From Saprospiraceae bacterium (GTDB taxonomy: Bacteria; Bacteroidota; Bacteroidia; Bacteroidales; JAIPBB01), in assembly GCA_021739805.1 (NCBI GenBank), contig JAIPBB010000265.1, forward strand, positions 1-7,723: 7,723 nucleotides of DNA, given 5' to 3'. Position 1 is the first letter of the stretch. Every line of letters begins with the position of its first letter. A program made the position numbers and the translations under genes. Shown in pieces: positions 6,333 through 7,723 of the stretch. A model generated the notes under the pieces. That model did no database searches. It was not told where the DNA came from and saw nothing but the letters and a program-made list of their open reading frames with translations.

Positions 6333-7307
6333 TTAATCTAATTTCTCATATTTTGAAATTCCTCTTCCAACGGTTCCAACGCAAATATTATCTGTTTTGT
6401 CAACAATTATCGAAGTAATATTATTACTTACAAGTCCATCATCTGTATTATATGTCGTCCAGTTTATGCCATCATATTTTGAAACTCCATAACTCGTTCC
6501 AAACCACATATTATCGTAATGGTCTTCTGCTATTGCATGCACTTCATTAAATACTAATCCATTATCCATTGTATAATTATACCAACTGTTTCCATCGTAC
6601 TTTGCCAATCCTCCAAGAGTTCCAAACCATAAATTATTTTCTGAATCAATAAATATTGTCAGGATATAATTTGCTAATGGATATTCCGATATAAAAGTAG
6701 TCCAATGCTCACCATCAAATTTTGAAATTCCGTATTCTGTTCCAAACCATTTATTGTCATTCTGGTCAACAACAACGGCACGTACATTATTATGAACCAA
6801 TGTAAGATCTCCATCTTTTTTGTATGTTGTCCAGATAGAATATCCATCAAATTTTGAAACACCATCGTGAGTGGCAAACCAAATATTATTATCATTATCA
6901 AAAGCAATGTCTCGAATAATATTATTTGTTAATCCGTTTTCTTCCGTATAACTATTCCATATCGTACCATTAAAAACTGAAGATCCGGAAATAGTTCCAG
7001 CCCATAAATGACCCTGAGAATTAATTTCTAAATTAGTTATGCTGTGATATATAATCCCATTTTGCGTAGAAAAAGACGTGAAATTATTTCCATCGAATTT
7101 CGAGATTCCATATTCGGTACCTATCCAGATATTATTATCATTATCAACGGCCAAATCATAAACTTCATCGCAGATAAGATTATCTTTTGTTGAATAATTT
7201 GTCCATTTTTCAGTAGGAGCCGGCGTTGGTGTCGGGTCTTCTTTACATGAAGAGATGATTAAAAATGATGAATATAATACTAATAAAATTAAATATTTGT
7301 TGTTCAT
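6333..7307 (-). CDS. Lipoprotein consisting of a seven-bladed Reg_prop (two-component-regulator-type) beta-propeller
   Basis: A 324-residue protein. A type II signal peptide (LILLVLYSSFLIISSC) ends in a lipobox with Cys21 as the lipidated residue. Next come CKED and a Thr/Pro spacer (25-32), then seven repeats of 37-43 residues (starting at 40, 81, 122, 164, 207, 247 and 288). Their common pattern is N-x-I-W-F-G-T-x-x-G-[IV]-S-K-[FY]-D-G-x-x-W-x-x-[YF]. These are Reg_prop repeats, which form beta-propellers in the sensor regions of hybrid two-component systems and in separate envelope proteins of Bacteroidota. No histidine kinase, Y_Y_Y domain or DNA-binding domain is attached, so this copy is not itself a regulator. 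The last repeat lacks its outer W-x-x-Y strand; KWTNYS (34-39) before repeat 1 can supply it and close the ring. It probably sits in the outer membrane. Ligand and partner are unknown. It is divergent from another lipoprotein gene 247 bp away. Confidence 0.88.
   Translation of the reverse strand: MNNKYLILLVLYSSFLIISSCKEDPTPTPAPTEKWTNYSTKDNLICDEVYDLAVDNDNNIWIGTEYGISKFDGNNFTSFSTQNGIIYHSITNLEINSQGHLWAGTISGSSVFNGTIWNSYTEENGLTNNIIRDIAFDNDNNIWFATHDGVSKFDGYSIWTTYKKDGDLTLVHNNVRAVVVDQNDNKWFGTEYGISKFDGEHWTTFISEYPLANYILTIFIDSENNLWFGTLGGLAKYDGNSWYNYTMDNGLVFNEVHAIAEDHYDNMWFGTSYGVSKYDGINWTTYNTDDGLVSNNITSIIVDKTDNICVGTVGRGISKYEKLD
6336..7190 (-). repeat. Seven tandem propeller repeats, about 111-129 bp each
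   Basis: The DNA coding for the seven Reg_prop blades repeats with a period of about 120-130 bp. The best-preserved core encodes the W-F-G-T ... S-K-F-D-G segment, and on the plus strand near-copies start at about 6473, 6592, 6713, 6844 and 7089. Blade lengths by residue are 41, 41, 42, 43, 40, 41 and 37. The copies have diverged enough to be old internal duplications. Confidence 0.75.
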
Positions 7308-7554
7308 TTTTGATGATTTTTAAAATTGTTATTAATTAAAAATGTAAATGTAGTAATATATATACGATTATTCAATAAAAATGAACTGAAAAAGCATGTA
7401 TCTGAACAGAATAATTTTCCATATCTGGGACAATCATCTCAACAAACATAATGTATAAAATGCACAACAATAAATAAATAGCAGACTGGCTTGATTTTTG
7501 AAGTAGTGATTATTAATAATTTTATTATTTTTACAAATAATTATCGGAGGGAAT
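7308..7554. other. Divergent intergenic region between the two lipoprotein genes
   Basis: This 247-bp AT-rich stretch must hold promoters for both lipoprotein genes, but no exact TAnnTTTG match is convincing in either direction. The nearest plus-strand candidate is TAATTTTA (7517-7524), 16 bp after a TTTG at 7497-7500. A perfect 12-bp AT palindrome lies at 7509-7520, which at this base composition may be chance. No small gene or structured RNA is apparent. Confidence 0.3.
7546..7552 (+). promoter_or_regulatory. Shine-Dalgarno-like site GGAGGGA
   Basis: GGAGG, followed by GA, stands four bases (from the last G of GGAGG) before the ATG at 7555. It is the clearest ribosome-binding site in the window, where other genes have A-rich leaders, and it supports the chosen start of the partial lipoprotein gene. 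Confidence 0.5.
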
Positions 7555-7723
7555 ATGAAATATCTTATCACATTGTTTTTATTATTGTTATTCGTTTGCT
7601 CTTGTAATAAATGGGGAAATGAAAACAATAATGAAACAGAAGATATTAAGAACATTAATGAATTAATTGTTTCTCAGGATTTTAATTGGACTACTTCAGA
7701 AAGTATTACATTTTCGATGAAAA
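7555..7723 (+). CDS. Putative lipoprotein, N-terminus only; resembles LruC-domain-type proteins (cut off by the window end)
   Basis: The frame starts at ATG 7555 behind a GGAGG site and stays open for 56 codons to the window edge. Residues 1-17 are a short lipoprotein signal peptide: Lys2, a Leu/Phe-rich core, and a CSC lipobox with Cys17 as the likely lipidated residue. An Asn/Glu-rich spacer (18-32) follows, then INELIVSQDFNWTTSESITF (34-53). That last segment recalls the start of the mature region in Bacteroidota LruC-domain (DUF4842) lipoproteins, where a short phrase ending in F-x-[WF]-x-T-T precedes the first beta-strand. This assignment rests on memory of a short motif and is tentative; the rest of the gene is outside the window. 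No CK(D/E)(D/E)-type surface-export signal follows the cysteine, unlike the divergent propeller lipoprotein. Confidence 0.6.
   Translation, partial: MKYLITLFLLLLFVCSCNKWGNENNNETEDIKNINELIVSQDFNWTTSESITFSMK

Noticed and set aside
7434..7655. Minus-strand 73-codon open frame over the start of the partial lipoprotein gene
   Set aside because: It is low-complexity (Asn-rich and Ile/Phe-rich), matches no family I know, and overlaps a better-supported plus-strand gene with signal peptide and ribosome-binding site.

Overview
The window looks like ordinary chromosomal sequence from a low-GC member of the Bacteroidota. The evidence is the strongly AT-rich composition, mostly A-rich gene starts without Shine-Dalgarno sites, two good matches to the Bacteroidota -7 promoter element TAnnTTTG (before metG and before the tRNA), a tRNA gene without an encoded CCA, a methionyl-tRNA synthetase with KISTS in place of KMSKS, and a two-component-regulator-type propeller lipoprotein. 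The genus cannot be told from this stretch.

Left part (1-2909, minus strand): three genes point leftward. The first is ldcA, an LD-carboxypeptidase of peptidase family S66 that acts on peptidoglycan peptides. Next is yraN, a small nuclease-fold protein of family UPF0102. Last is the 5' portion of a large glycoside hydrolase family 130 (GH130) protein that runs off the window start. yraN and GH130 lie 40 bp apart and may be co-transcribed. A 239-bp gap separates ldcA from yraN and holds an imperfect inverted repeat built from CACAAAG/CTTTGTG units spaced about 10 bp apart.

Centre (2910-6035, plus strand): metG diverges from ldcA across a 40-bp spacer that contains a convincing promoter for metG and a weaker, overlapping one for ldcA. 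metG is full length with a C-terminal tRNA-binding domain. It is followed by a 15-bp AT-rich hairpin and then by a stand-alone GIY-YIG nuclease with a C-terminal DUF4357 domain. This is the gene most likely to be accessory, but nothing around it proves transfer or a defence role.

Right part (6036-7723): a tRNA-Arg(CCT) gene with its own promoter lies on the minus strand, downstream of a lipoprotein gene on the same strand. That lipoprotein is essentially one seven-bladed beta-propeller made of Reg_prop repeats, with a lipobox and a CKED sequence that fits a surface-export signal. Divergent from it, at the window end, is the start of a second lipoprotein that resembles the N-termini of LruC-domain proteins. 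The two may be an envelope-associated pair.

No mobile element, CRISPR array, rRNA or convincing riboswitch is visible. I found no clear new multi-gene system. The most interesting leads are the N-terminally extended cytoplasmic GH130 protein, the orphan GIY-YIG/DUF4357 nuclease, the single-propeller surface lipoprotein and the two intergenic inverted repeats.
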